Position numbers and translations under genes: made by a program. A stretch of 26,923 nucleotides of DNA from CAYFXA01 sp964347135. Lineage in GTDB: Bacteria; Patescibacteriota; Microgenomatia; PFEM01; JAHIFH01. The notes under the pieces are model-generated. The model worked only from the letters and a program-made list of their open reading frames with translations. It was not told where the DNA came from and searched no databases. Of this stretch, positions 1 to 9,215 are shown in pieces; position 1 is the stretch's first letter, and each line of letters starts with the position of its first letter. The stretch spans positions 1 through 26,923 of the forward strand of contig CAYFXA010000002.1 of the NCBI GenBank assembly GCA_964347135.1, written 5' to 3'.

Positions 1-2810
1 TTCATTTCATCTTCTAAAAAAGTTTGCTTACCCGAAAAAGCGGAAACATAAGCCGTTGTTTCGTAGGCATACAAAGGAATTGGCGTTTGAGGAAATCTTT
101 CTTTCTCAAAAGGATTGTAGAAAAAAGTTAAAACCGTGGCTTCTTTTTGTTCTTTTAACCACTCAAGGGCTTCGAGTTCAGCCATGGATAAAGCTGTTGG
201 TGGTGGCCAGCCAAGGTAGCCTCTGAAGGTTGCCCAGCTAGTGGGAAGAGTTAGTAAAATAATTACTCCTATCAAAACCAACTTATAATTACTTTTTAAT
301 TTCATTAATTTTGCCAGGGCAACCGCAGCATAGAAATTAGCAAAAAAGAGAAAATAGTAAAAAAACTGAATTGTGTTCCAAGCCGTTCCTTTTTGAATAA
401 AAAGAAGGGGCATTAACAGCCCGACTGCTCCCCCAATAAAAATAAAAGCATCAAGCTCATCAAAATCCTTTTTAATATTTTTTTCAATCAAAGTTATTAG
501 ACCAATAATTCTTGTTCCCAGATTACCAATTAAAAATATCCCTAAGCCAACCAATTCAACCAAAAACAACTTGAAAACTGCCTTATTTCCAACAAAAGCG
601 TGTCTTGCGGTTGCCAGTCTTGGCCAGTAAAAACGGTCTTGAGACTCGATCATTGTATGAATAAACCAAAAAGGCTCAAGAACCAACAAGGAAGTGGCTT
701 GGCGGTTGATGATAAAAAATGTAGCCAAAGAAGTTATTAGAGCAATTAAAAAAATAATCAAATATTGCCTTTTCTTTTTAAACAAGGCAAAAACAAACAG
801 CGCCGGCAGTGCAATAATACCGGCGTAAACTTTAATATTAATTAAAATCCCAAAAAGTAAGCCTAGTCCAATAATCTTCCATTTGTTCCACTTTTTTATT
901 CGGAGCAGGAGTAAGATTCCGGCTAACAAAATCACCAAAGATAAGGCAAAAGACGGATTGATTAAAGTAGAAATTGATTGCATTGACCAAAACAAAGATT
1001 CGCCGCCTAATTCTTTGGTTCGCCAAAGAGTTACTAAAAATCCAAAGGAACCGGCAAAATAATTGAAAAAAGCTAACCAGAAACCAATCCAAAAATCTTT
1101 TTTCCAATAATAACCAACCAAAAACGACAAAATGCCAATGCCAAAAGCCAAGAAAATGGGAAAAATTTGGAAATAAAGGTGGTGAATGGGAATAGTAGTT
1201 AATTTATTGACAATCGCCAAAACAAGATCATAAAAATAGTGATAGTTGGTTAATTTAAAACCAGCCAAAGTAGGATGAGGAGGGGGAAAACCTTTTAAAA
1301 CTTGATTAATTAAAGCCAAATGCCAAACTCCATCATGGCCATGCGGTCCCCAAAAGCCCATGCCAAAAGGTAGCAAAAGACCACTTCTGACCATCGTCAA
1401 GAATTGGATTACCGCACCCGCGGTTATTAAAAACCAAAGCTTCTTATTCAAACGAAAAATATACCATTCAAAAGCAACAAAAACCACGACCACTAAAAAA
1501 TAAATTAATCTTGAAGTAGTAAAAGGAAGTCTTAGCCTTTTACTGATTAAGCTTGAAGGCTCCTCGGTTAGTTCTCTACTTTGGCTAGGAAGGCGAACAC
1601 TGTCAATCTTCGCCGGCAAATTAAGCCTTAACATTTGGTCAGTGTTAGCCGTCTCAAGATAAGACTCAGCCCATTCTTCATGATAAAGTCGCCAATCACG
1701 AATAAAAGTTTTACCCTCTTCCTCCAGCAATCCAACTCTACCATTGGTTGACATTAACCAAATAGCTTTTCTATTACTATCTAAATAGTCTTCTCCTTCA
1801 ATTTGATGCGATGGAGAAAGAGCAGGAAACTGTTCTTGATACCAGTGACTAAACTCAGCCATTGTTAGGAATTTAAGTTTTTTTTCAGTTAAAGCTACTA
1901 TCTGATTTTCGTATTCTTTTCCTATCTTTCCCCAAACAAAATCATTCTCTAAACCAACCGTTATCTGGCCAAATTTCCCTTCTTTAGGATGAACGTAGGT
2001 ATCAACCAATCTCGAAAAGTAAGTAGTATCAAGATTGTGGTCCAGATAGTCATTAGCTTGAACTGAATAAGTGCTTTCAAAAACACCTCCTCCGTAACCC
2101 ATGATAGGATCTCGAGCCGCCCATTGAAAAACAACCAAATTGAGTTTATTCTTTTTTGTTTGAGCCGGAACCAAAACATTATATCGAGAAGGATAATAGG
2201 GTACTCCCCACCACCCTCCCCAAATTTGATACTTATCAGTAAGAAATTGATCGGCACAAATTAAAGCCCCTGTTATTTTGTATTGCTTCTGCATGTAGTT
2301 TAAAGAGGTAGCGTCGAGATGCCAGGCACCAACCGATTTGGGAAAGTAACCAAATGTTTCCTTGAACTTCAAAAAAGCGGTATCAATTAATTTTTTTCTT
2401 TCTTCAACATTATATCCGGAAAGAAAAACGCTGTTTGCCCAGTGCCATATGGCTGATTGATGATATTCGGCTCCTGCTTCATTAGTCCAAGCTGGAGTCA
2501 CTTCAAGAAAAATTCCTAATTCCTGATTTGGAGGAATATTTTTAAAGTAAGTAACCATTTCTTCGTCATTAATAAGGTCAAAGCGCAAAAGCCAACTGGC
2601 GGGCAAGTCATTCTCATTTATAGTTTTCATCTGTTCCCTAACTGCCATTAATGGGTCCTGGTTTTCAAGTCCCCAGAAATCAGGACCGCGAACCGGATTG
2701 ACAATGGTAGCAAATGATTCTTCTGCAGCAAAGACGGAACAACTTAAGAATAAACTAAAAATAATAATATTGGCGATGAGGGCAATGAGTTTAACGACTT
2801 TTGAGCGCAT
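1..2810 (-). CDS. Secreted hydrolase/deacetylase-like domain fused to a GT-C-type membrane domain (partial)
   Basis: The reading frame is open from an ATG at 2810 to the window edge (about 936 residues) and its 3' end is missing. Residues 1 to about 27 are a signal peptide or anchor (MRSKVVKLIALIANIIIFSL, ending near VFA|AEE). Residues about 30-430 form a soluble region with segments such as FGYFPKSVGAWHLDA followed by ALICADQ, resembling glycoside hydrolase/deacetylase beta/alpha-barrel proteins (NodB or GH57-like); no catalytic residues could be assigned. From about 432 on it is strongly hydrophobic. The first outward loop carries GPHGHDGVWHLALI and YHYFYD, like the acidic first-loop motif of GT-C glycosyltransferases. 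The gene overlaps the upstream flippase by 20 bases, so the two are probably co-expressed. The likely role is building or trimming a surface glycan. The membrane-domain class is fairly safe; the N-terminal class is inferred from pattern only. Confidence 0.72.
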   Translation of the reverse strand, partial: MRSKVVKLIALIANIIIFSLFLSCSVFAAEESFATIVNPVRGPDFWGLENQDPLMAVREQMKTINENDLPASWLLRFDLINDEEMVTYFKNIPPNQELGIFLEVTPAWTNEAGAEYHQSAIWHWANSVFLSGYNVEERKKLIDTAFLKFKETFGYFPKSVGAWHLDATSLNYMQKQYKITGALICADQFLTDKYQIWGGWWGVPYYPSRYNVLVPAQTKKNKLNLVVFQWAARDPIMGYGGGVFESTYSVQANDYLDHNLDTTYFSRLVDTYVHPKEGKFGQITVGLENDFVWGKIGKEYENQIVALTEKKLKFLTMAEFSHWYQEQFPALSPSHQIEGEDYLDSNRKAIWLMSTNGRVGLLEEEGKTFIRDWRLYHEEWAESYLETANTDQMLRLNLPAKIDSVRLPSQSRELTEEPSSLISKRLRLPFTTSRLIYFLVVVVFVAFEWYIFRLNKKLWFLITAGAVIQFLTMVRSGLLLPFGMGFWGPHGHDGVWHLALINQVLKGFPPPHPTLAGFKLTNYHYFYDLVLAIVNKLTTIPIHHLYFQIFPIFLAFGIGILSFLVGYYWKKDFWIGFWLAFFNYFAGSFGFLVTLWRTKELGGESLFWSMQSISTLINPSFALSLVILLAGILLLLRIKKWNKWKIIGLGLLFGILINIKVYAGIIALPALFVFALFKKKRQYLIIFLIALITSLATFFIINRQATSLLVLEPFWFIHTMIESQDRFYWPRLATARHAFVGNKAVFKLFLVELVGLGIFLIGNLGTRIIGLITLIEKNIKKDFDELDAFIFIGGAVGLLMPLLFIQKGTAWNTIQFFYYFLFFANFYAAVALAKLMKLKSNYKLVLIGVIILLTLPTSWATFRGYLGWPPPTALSMAELEALEWLKEQKEATVLTFFYNPFEKERFPQTPIPLYAYETTAYVSAFSGKQTFLEDEM

Positions 2811-4281
2811 AGAAAAGTTTTTTGGTGTCATCAATAAATTGCTGACCTGCCATTAGGTAAATTAGTCCCAAATAAACCAAACCGCCTAAAACAATCACGC
2901 TAATAACCCCGGAAATGTTTTTCGCTAACGAAGGGGTGAGGAAAAAAACTAAAATTCCCATTGCCAGACTGGCAATGACTGGTTTAGATATCGAGGCCAG
3001 GAATCTGAACTCAATGTGTTGTTTTGTTATCCAAATTGCTATCACTGAGCTGGTTGCCACCAGAGCCGAAGCAGCCGCGACGCCGTTGAAACCAAATTTG
3101 ATTGCCAGCAAGGGAAAGAAAAACCAGGTCAAGGCCGTCCACATGACCATTAATTTGAAAACGGTTTTGATTTTACCAATAGCAGTTAAAGCATTGGTCA
3201 AAGGTGTTGTCACTGCTCCCCAAAAGCTGTTAATGGCATAAAGATACAAAGCTAACAAAGCAATTTCCCATTTGCCGTATTGGGGAATAATGGTTATCAG
3301 AGGTCGGGCAATTAAACAAAGACCAATTATCATTGGAAAAGCCAAAAGGGTAATAAAAAACAAAGTTTTTTCAATTGCCTGACTCAATTCTCTTTTGTGT
3401 TCTTGCATTCGGGAATAAGCAGGAAAAGTAACTTTGATAACCGCATCCATGACAAAGCGCAAAGGCATTTGCGCCCACTTTTGGGCCCAACCAAGAATTC
3501 CTACCCCAGTCGCCCCAATGATTTTCCATAGAAAAACATTCATTAATCTATCCTTAATCACCGCCAAAAAAGTGTTCGCTTGATAGGGTACGCCAAAACG
3601 GAGCAAATGTTTTAAAGAGCCTTTTTCAAAAGCAAAGCCAATTTTCCAAGGCGAAAGAAAATAGATTAAAATCACACCAACAATTCCTCTTATCAGAACT
3701 GCCCAGGCATAGCTGATAACACCAAAACCTTGCCAAGCCAAAAAGACGGCAATGCCGTAAAAAAGCAGGCTTTCAACAATCTCCACCACTACCAATAAAT
3801 CAAATCTCAATTTTCTTTCTAGTAAAACAGAGGGAATCGTTTTTAAAGAAGCCAAGAAGAAACCTGCGGCCAAAGCCCAAAGGAGCCAAACTCCTGACTG
3901 ACTAATATTATAAAAACCCCGCAACCAAGGAGTAAGAATAAAAACCAAAATTACTAAAGTCAAAACCAAAGCTTGTTGAATCGTGAAGGTGCTGCGGATG
4001 TCCGCTAATCTTGGCCTTTCCTTTTTTTGAATAAGAGCCGCGGCCAAACCAATGTCTGAAAAATAGCCCAGAATGGCAATTAACTCAGAAACAGCAAAAA
4101 ACAAGCCAATTTCCGCGGTCCCAAGAAAAACGGTTAAAAGAAAAAAGCCAAGAAAAGAAATAATTTGGAGTAAAAAAGTCCGTCCTGTTAAAGCCACCAC
4201 TCCTTTGATTGCCCGACCTTTAACCGTTTCCAAATCAATCTCCAAAGCGCTTTCGGGCATGCCTTCAGCCAATTCTTCCAT
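2791..4281 (-). CDS. Oligosaccharide flippase, Wzx/RfbX-like (MOP superfamily)
   Basis: This 496-residue protein is almost entirely hydrophobic, with about 12-14 membrane segments after a short acidic N-terminus (MEELAEGMPES). The start of the first segment (GRTFLLQIISFLGFFLLT), the GLFFAVSELIAILGYFSDIG block and the length fit the polysaccharide-transporter family, which moves polyprenyl-linked oligosaccharides across the membrane. The ATG at 4281 is preceded by TGC-TAAAAT six bases upstream, an extended -10 that would give a leaderless message. The gene follows the PTPS-related gene by 29 bases and overlaps the next gene by 20 bases. Neighbouring GT2 and GT-C genes support a role in exporting lipid-linked glycans. 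The substrate cannot be read from sequence. Confidence 0.88.
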   Translation of the reverse strand: MEELAEGMPESALEIDLETVKGRAIKGVVALTGRTFLLQIISFLGFFLLTVFLGTAEIGLFFAVSELIAILGYFSDIGLAAALIQKKERPRLADIRSTFTIQQALVLTLVILVFILTPWLRGFYNISQSGVWLLWALAAGFFLASLKTIPSVLLERKLRFDLLVVVEIVESLLFYGIAVFLAWQGFGVISYAWAVLIRGIVGVILIYFLSPWKIGFAFEKGSLKHLLRFGVPYQANTFLAVIKDRLMNVFLWKIIGATGVGILGWAQKWAQMPLRFVMDAVIKVTFPAYSRMQEHKRELSQAIEKTLFFITLLAFPMIIGLCLIARPLITIIPQYGKWEIALLALYLYAINSFWGAVTTPLTNALTAIGKIKTVFKLMVMWTALTWFFFPLLAIKFGFNGVAAASALVATSSVIAIWITKQHIEFRFLASISKPVIASLAMGILVFFLTPSLAKNISGVISVIVLGGLVYLGLIYLMAGQQFIDDTKKLFYALKSR

Positions 4282-4287
4282 GCGCTT

Positions 4288-4293
4288 ATTTTA
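4288..4293 (-). promoter_or_regulatory. Extended -10 promoter for the flippase gene (leaderless)
   Basis: On the minus strand the sequence TGC-TAAAAT lies six bases before the flippase ATG. The TGn extension can compensate for the lack of a clear -35 box. Transcription would begin at or within a base or two of the ATG, so no Shine-Dalgarno site is expected, and none is seen. Confidence 0.5.
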
Positions 4294-4310
4294 GCACAAC
4301 CAACCCGAGT

Positions 4311-5999
4311 TTATCTCTTCCGCCTCTCTTGCCAAGCAACTGTCAAAATCAGGCAGGCAAAGCTTAAAAGGCTAATGGTGTTTGTTTGTTTTCTTAAGGG
4401 CGTATTTCTTAACCAACCCGTGACCGTTCGCTTTCCCATTGGCACTTTAATTTGAATCGTTCCTTTATCTGGATTGACTTGGTGATCAACCTTTTCTAAA
4501 TCAGCAAATACTTCCCAAAAGGGAAAATCAAAAATGGGCACCTCTACGGTTGGACTTTGGTCACCAATAGTCTCAATGGTAAAACGCCAAAAGTTTGACC
4601 TTTTTTTAAACTCGCTTATCTTTGCTTCACCTTCAACAAGCCAAGGCTCCCCTGGCGCCAATTCTTGAGGATATTCTTTTACCCCTTTAGGAACATAATC
4701 ATTAAGGGTCGTCATTGACTGGCTTCGCCACTCTTCACCAGAAAGCTTTTTTTCATCAGTCATTTGGAAATCATATTTCTCAGGATGAAAGTAATTCAAA
4801 TTAAGAACGATAGCCAAAAAAACCAAAATCAAACTCAATAGTATTTGTTGCCTATTATCTTTCAGGAAAACAAACAGTCCGCTGGCCAAAAAGGAACTGG
4901 CCACCATTGTCAAAGCTAAAAACCGCCAAGGAAATTGAACAAAGGATAATAGAGGGACTGCCTCCCAAAGATAAACCGATTTGGCATGAGTCATGAGAGT
5001 GACTAAACCAAAAAAAACAAGAAAAAAGGCAAACGGCCAAACAAATTTCCTCTTTTTCCAAAAGGAGTAGACAAAAATCAATCCGGCAATAATTACTAAC
5101 CACCAGTGGGGCCAACCTAACTGAAAGGAAAGATTGTCTCCTGGGCCAAAAACTGAAGGACCATAGCCCCAACCCCGATCAAAAAACAATTGTTTGATGG
5201 TAACGAAATGATGACGAAAATTATAATAACCTGTGGCGTGTTGTTCTAGGGTTACTAATGATTTTTCAAAAAAGGCTGGCAAAATGAAAAAGGCTGCCAG
5301 GCCAGCTGCCCAAGCAAAAACAGCGCTTAAAGGAATAATTCTTTTCCATTTTCTGGTTTGAATAAGCCAATAAATCCCCCAAGCAAAGGCAATGGGAGTG
5401 AAAAGTAAGGTCATAACGTTGTGGGAAAGAAAAAGAAATGTAAGAGAAAAAAGACTAACTAAGAAAAAAGAAAACTTGCTTGTTTTAATTAATTTGTAAA
5501 TTCCCCAGAGTATCAGCGGTAAAAAAACGATTGCCCATGACTCGGTTAAAGCTCCCCTCACATAAACCTCTACCGCCCGGTAAGGCGCTAAAACATAAAA
5601 AGAGGCAGCCGCCAACCCCGCCCACTTACCCAAAAATTCCTTTGCCAACAAATACATAAAAATACCTGAAAAGAGAAAGGTTAAAAAGAAGAGAATTTTA
5701 ACAATATCAATAAAACTTATTCCCAATAAGCGAAAAAACATCCCCAAATAATAAGGAAAAATTGGATGGAAGTTATATAAAGGATGTCCGTAGCCAGCCC
5801 CCATGTCAGGAACCCAACGACACGGTATTTGGCCATCTTGAAGGCATTTTTCCATTTCATAAAGACGCATCACCTGAACATCATCGTGCATTGGAAAATA
5901 ACCTGGCTTTAATAAAGCCAAGCTTGCCAAAATGGTAACAATGATTACCAAAACCAAGGGCAGATTTTTCCTAATTTTTTTTAAACTTTCTTTTTTCAT
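4311..5999 (-). CDS. PTPS-related multi-spanning membrane protein (GT-C-like), copy 2
   Basis: A 562-residue membrane protein of the '6-pyruvoyl-tetrahydropterin synthase-related' membrane family (PF10131-like), a misleading name for GT-C-like proteins. After one N-terminal segment it has GYFPMHDD (residues 33-40), with acidic residues where GT-C enzymes hold the donor phosphate or metal, then DGQIPCRW and GYGHPLYNF. About ten membrane segments follow, then a soluble region (about 410-535) and a final C-terminal membrane helix. The ATG at 5999 overlaps the end of the upstream paralogue by 29 bases. The two share motif order and overall layout, which indicates a tandem duplication. The probable function is transfer of a sugar from a polyprenyl donor on the outer face; acceptor and sugar are unknown. 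Confidence 0.8.
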   Translation of the reverse strand: MKKESLKKIRKNLPLVLVIIVTILASLALLKPGYFPMHDDVQVMRLYEMEKCLQDGQIPCRWVPDMGAGYGHPLYNFHPIFPYYLGMFFRLLGISFIDIVKILFFLTFLFSGIFMYLLAKEFLGKWAGLAAASFYVLAPYRAVEVYVRGALTESWAIVFLPLILWGIYKLIKTSKFSFFLVSLFSLTFLFLSHNVMTLLFTPIAFAWGIYWLIQTRKWKRIIPLSAVFAWAAGLAAFFILPAFFEKSLVTLEQHATGYYNFRHHFVTIKQLFFDRGWGYGPSVFGPGDNLSFQLGWPHWWLVIIAGLIFVYSFWKKRKFVWPFAFFLVFFGLVTLMTHAKSVYLWEAVPLLSFVQFPWRFLALTMVASSFLASGLFVFLKDNRQQILLSLILVFLAIVLNLNYFHPEKYDFQMTDEKKLSGEEWRSQSMTTLNDYVPKGVKEYPQELAPGEPWLVEGEAKISEFKKRSNFWRFTIETIGDQSPTVEVPIFDFPFWEVFADLEKVDHQVNPDKGTIQIKVPMGKRTVTGWLRNTPLRKQTNTISLLSFACLILTVAWQERRKR

Positions 6000-7641
6000 T
6001 GATTAACCACCCACCAACTAATAAGAGGCTTAAAACCGTGACCGAATCACCTATAACTCTAATAGGTGTTTTTCTTAACTTAACATAAAAATCGTGTTCT
6101 CCTTGACTCGCTTTAAAAGTAATCAAGCCTAAATCATTATCATAATCAAAGTCTGTTTTTTTACTATCAACCTTTAACTCAAAATTGGGAAAGTAAAACA
6201 AGGGTAAACGGATTATTGCCTTTTCAGTAGTCACCTTAACCCTTCCCTTTTGCCAGTCCGTTCCTTTTTCGTAACTCAAAATTTCTACTTCACCTTCAAT
6301 TACCTCAGGTTGTTCTGGAGCTTTATGAGGTGGAGGCGCTTTAGCAAAAATTGGTAGATAATCAAAAATGCTTGCCGTTATCTGTTTCTGCCATTCCTCG
6401 CCTGAAAGCTTATCTTGGTCAGTAATCCAAAACCAATCCGCTGGCCTGAAGCAGTTAACGTTAAGCAGAATTACTCCCAAAATCATCAAACTGACGATTA
6501 AATAACGATACCTTTTTAATGAGGCTACCACTGCTCCAGCCATGGCAGAAAAAGCAAAAATGGCCAGCACCAAAAATCGCCAAGGAAATTGAAGATAAGC
6601 CAAAACAGAAATTTTATTCCAAATGAAAGTTGAGCGCTGATGAGCCATAAAGGCGCTCAATAAACCAACCACCCCTAAAAATCCAAGAGTCAATAATGAA
6701 AATTTCTTTTTTCTCCACTGAAAGAGACTAATAAGAACAGCCAAAATGGCAAAAAACCAATGAAAAATGCCAATCGCAAAGGTAAAATCATCATTGGGCC
6801 CAAATTCGCTTGAACCGTAGCCCCAATGAGTGGAAAAAAACAATTGACGAATGGAAACAAAATGGGCGAGGTAGTTAAAATAACCGGAAAGCATTGATTC
6901 AACATGGACAAGGCTTTTTTCAAAAACAGCAGGAAGAATAAAAAAACCGGCAAGACCCACGCCGAGAAGGGCAGCTAGAAATAGTTTTGGTAATAATTTC
7001 CATTCGCGAAAGTACCAAAGTAAGAAAAGTCCCCAAAGAGCGGCAACAGGAGAAAAAATGAGCGAAGTGATATTATGGGTGAGCAGCAATCCTCCATAAC
7101 TAAAAGCCAAAAAGATTAAATATTTTGTCTTTTTTTGACGAACAAATTCAAGAATCGCCCAAAAAATCAAAGGTAGAAAAATCAAAGCCGTAAATTCCCC
7201 TACCGCTCCTCGGCTATAAACATCGGTTGCCCGGTAGGGCGCATAAACATAAAAAACAGCGCTAACAAGTCCTCCCCAATTACCCCAAAGTGCTCTGCCA
7301 AGGAGAAACATGGCCAAACCAGAAAAAATAAAGCTCAAAATAAATTCAATCTTGATGGAATTTAAAATAGAAAAACCAATTAGATGAAAGATTTCCATTA
7401 AATAATAAGCTAAAGGTGAATAGTAAATATATAAGGGATAACCATAACCATAGCCCAAATTGGAAACCCAACGACAAGGAATTTGTCCGTCCTTCAAACA
7501 CTTATCCATCTCCAAAACCCTAATCGGCTGCATGTCATCATGCATAGGAAAATAACCCGGTTTGATTAGGGATTTATAAGAAAAAAAAGTTAAAAAAATA
7601 ACTAAGAAGACAAAAAAAAGCCAGCTAAACTTCTTTCTCAT
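5971..7641 (-). CDS. PTPS-related multi-spanning membrane protein (GT-C-like), copy 1
   Basis: 556 residues from ATG 7641. This start shares ATGA with the stop of the upstream gene; a TTG nine bases earlier would add three residues but lacks support. The layout matches its downstream neighbour: an N-terminal membrane helix, GYFPMHDD (29-36), DGQIPCRW, GYGYGYPLY, many membrane segments, an extracytoplasmic beta-rich region (about 405-530) and a last membrane helix before a basic tail. It belongs to the PTPS-related membrane family that is frequent in candidate-phylum genomes. The role as a lipid-linked sugar transferase is inferred from the GT-C-like first-loop acidic motif and from the polyprenyl-phosphate sugar synthase genes in the same run. 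Confidence 0.8.
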   Translation of the reverse strand: MRKKFSWLFFVFLVIFLTFFSYKSLIKPGYFPMHDDMQPIRVLEMDKCLKDGQIPCRWVSNLGYGYGYPLYIYYSPLAYYLMEIFHLIGFSILNSIKIEFILSFIFSGLAMFLLGRALWGNWGGLVSAVFYVYAPYRATDVYSRGAVGEFTALIFLPLIFWAILEFVRQKKTKYLIFLAFSYGGLLLTHNITSLIFSPVAALWGLFLLWYFREWKLLPKLFLAALLGVGLAGFFILPAVFEKSLVHVESMLSGYFNYLAHFVSIRQLFFSTHWGYGSSEFGPNDDFTFAIGIFHWFFAILAVLISLFQWRKKKFSLLTLGFLGVVGLLSAFMAHQRSTFIWNKISVLAYLQFPWRFLVLAIFAFSAMAGAVVASLKRYRYLIVSLMILGVILLNVNCFRPADWFWITDQDKLSGEEWQKQITASIFDYLPIFAKAPPPHKAPEQPEVIEGEVEILSYEKGTDWQKGRVKVTTEKAIIRLPLFYFPNFELKVDSKKTDFDYDNDLGLITFKASQGEHDFYVKLRKTPIRVIGDSVTVLSLLLVGGWLINEKRKFKKN

Positions 7642-9215
7642 TTCTGCCAAAATTCTTTATCTAATTCAAAAAACAACAATTTATCTTGGATTCCTTTGGG
7701 ATTAACCGATTTGGGATATTCTCCTACTAATTTCAAGCCATAATTTTCCGGAGAAATTTGCAATCGGCTTTGGTTAACAACTAAATAAACATCATTATCA
7801 ACCAGGGCATTAACCAAACCAGGATTCACATCAGCAATGGGATACCCCACGCCAATTACCGTTACCCGGGGTACTTTTTCTAAATAAATCTGTAATCCGT
7901 CGGGTAGAGTGCCAAAAAAACCTTCGGTTCCGATTAAAACATTTCTCTCCTTTGCTATTTCCTTAACAAAATCAGCAATTTCTTTAATCCCTTGCCCAGC
8001 AGTCCATTCCTCAAGATAACCTGAACGCATTCTTCTGGGCAAAGGTGCCTGTTCAGGATTGCTCAAAAGATAAAAGTTATATCCCAAGCTAGGAATAATT
8101 AAGAGGGCTACCAGAATGGTACACCTTATTTCCTTTTTAATCGGCAGTTTAATCTTTTCATCAAAAAGATTGCCCAGAAAAACAAGCCCTGCCGCTACGA
8201 AAATAATCAAAGGCCAAACAGCAAAAAGAATGTAGCGAGGAGTAAAAACTTTTGCCATGGCTGATTGGGCTAACAAGGGCAAGATACAAATCGCCAAAAG
8301 CCAGGTCGCTTGGCGCCAGTTTTCTTTTTTAAGCAACAACCAGACAAATCCCACTAAAGCCATTAAAAGAATTGGCCAGGTGAGTAAGTTGGGCAACCAC
8401 CCTGCCAAATCATAAAGATGAGGTTTTAAAGGATCGAAGGGATGGGCCAGTAAATAACCCAAGGTAAAAACATAATCTTTGTTTCGCTGGGCAATTAATT
8501 GAAAATTGGGACCCAAACGGAGCAAATTATAGATACCGAAAGCAAAAACATAAACCACTCCCCAAAGAAAGGCTGCTTGACCAAGATGGAGCCATTTCTT
8601 CAAGCCCTTCAAGCGGAACGAAAAAGGATGAAATAAAAAGACGGTGGGCAACAAAAGAGCATAGAATAATGCTGGTGATTTGGTAATTAAAGCTCCGCCA
8701 AGAATCATGCCGGTAATCATTGCCAAATCAAGGCGTAAATTTTTGATTAACAATATGCCAAAGTAAAACACCCAAATGCCAAACGTAGTTAAAAGTGAAT
8801 CTACCAAAGCCATCCGGTCAAAAAAAACAAAAAAGGGCACAACAGCGTAAAAGAAAGAAGCAAATAAAGAAAGTTTCTTATCTTTAAACAATTCATAACT
8901 TAACAGAAAAATTCCTGTTAACGACCCGAATCCAGCAAAAACCGATAATAACCTTCCCATAAAAAGAGGATTTTTTACCACTCCTAAAGCAAACATTAAA
9001 ATCCACATAAACAAGGGTTGTTTGCCATCGGAAAGGGGTAAAAACCGAAGAGTTGGTTCAGCCTTCATTACTTGAGACCAACGAATGTAAATCGCCTCAT
9101 CAGCAAAAATGGGAAGAATGGTTAAATTAATTAACCGAAAGAAAAAAAAGACAAGTAAAACGCCAATACCCAAGCCAATTATTTTCCCCCACTCTTTTTT
9201 TAGCTTCTTAATCAT
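7638..9215 (-). CDS. GT39/ArnT-like membrane glycosyltransferase
   Basis: 525 residues from ATG 9215, which is preceded by GGAAAGGT five bases upstream; an in-frame ATG at 9233 is the alternative. The protein has a basic N-terminus, a first membrane helix, and FADEAIYIRW in the first outer loop (D39-E40), the acidic pair typical of PMT/ArnT-like GT-C enzymes. It then has FMWILM, about ten further helices and a soluble C-terminal region (about 395-525). These enzymes move a sugar from polyprenyl phosphate to a lipid or protein outside the membrane. The gene overlaps the ALG5-like GT2 by eight bases, which suggests that enzyme makes its donor. Specificity is unknown. Confidence 0.85.
   Translation of the reverse strand: MIKKLKKEWGKIIGLGIGVLLVFFFFRLINLTILPIFADEAIYIRWSQVMKAEPTLRFLPLSDGKQPLFMWILMFALGVVKNPLFMGRLLSVFAGFGSLTGIFLLSYELFKDKKLSLFASFFYAVVPFFVFFDRMALVDSLLTTFGIWVFYFGILLIKNLRLDLAMITGMILGGALITKSPALFYALLLPTVFLFHPFSFRLKGLKKWLHLGQAAFLWGVVYVFAFGIYNLLRLGPNFQLIAQRNKDYVFTLGYLLAHPFDPLKPHLYDLAGWLPNLLTWPILLMALVGFVWLLLKKENWRQATWLLAICILPLLAQSAMAKVFTPRYILFAVWPLIIFVAAGLVFLGNLFDEKIKLPIKKEIRCTILVALLIIPSLGYNFYLLSNPEQAPLPRRMRSGYLEEWTAGQGIKEIADFVKEIAKERNVLIGTEGFFGTLPDGLQIYLEKVPRVTVIGVGYPIADVNPGLVNALVDNDVYLVVNQSRLQISPENYGLKLVGEYPKSVNPKGIQDKLLFFELDKEFWQK

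Noticed and set aside
838..2257. Two short minus-strand frames (838-1107 and 1961-2257)
   Set aside because: Both lie in another register of the long open frame from 2810 to the window edge, which carries a signal peptide and recognisable motifs throughout.
7638..7650. TTG start three codons before ATG 7641
   Set aside because: The ATG forms the standard ATGA overlap with the upstream stop, and no ribosome site favours the TTG.
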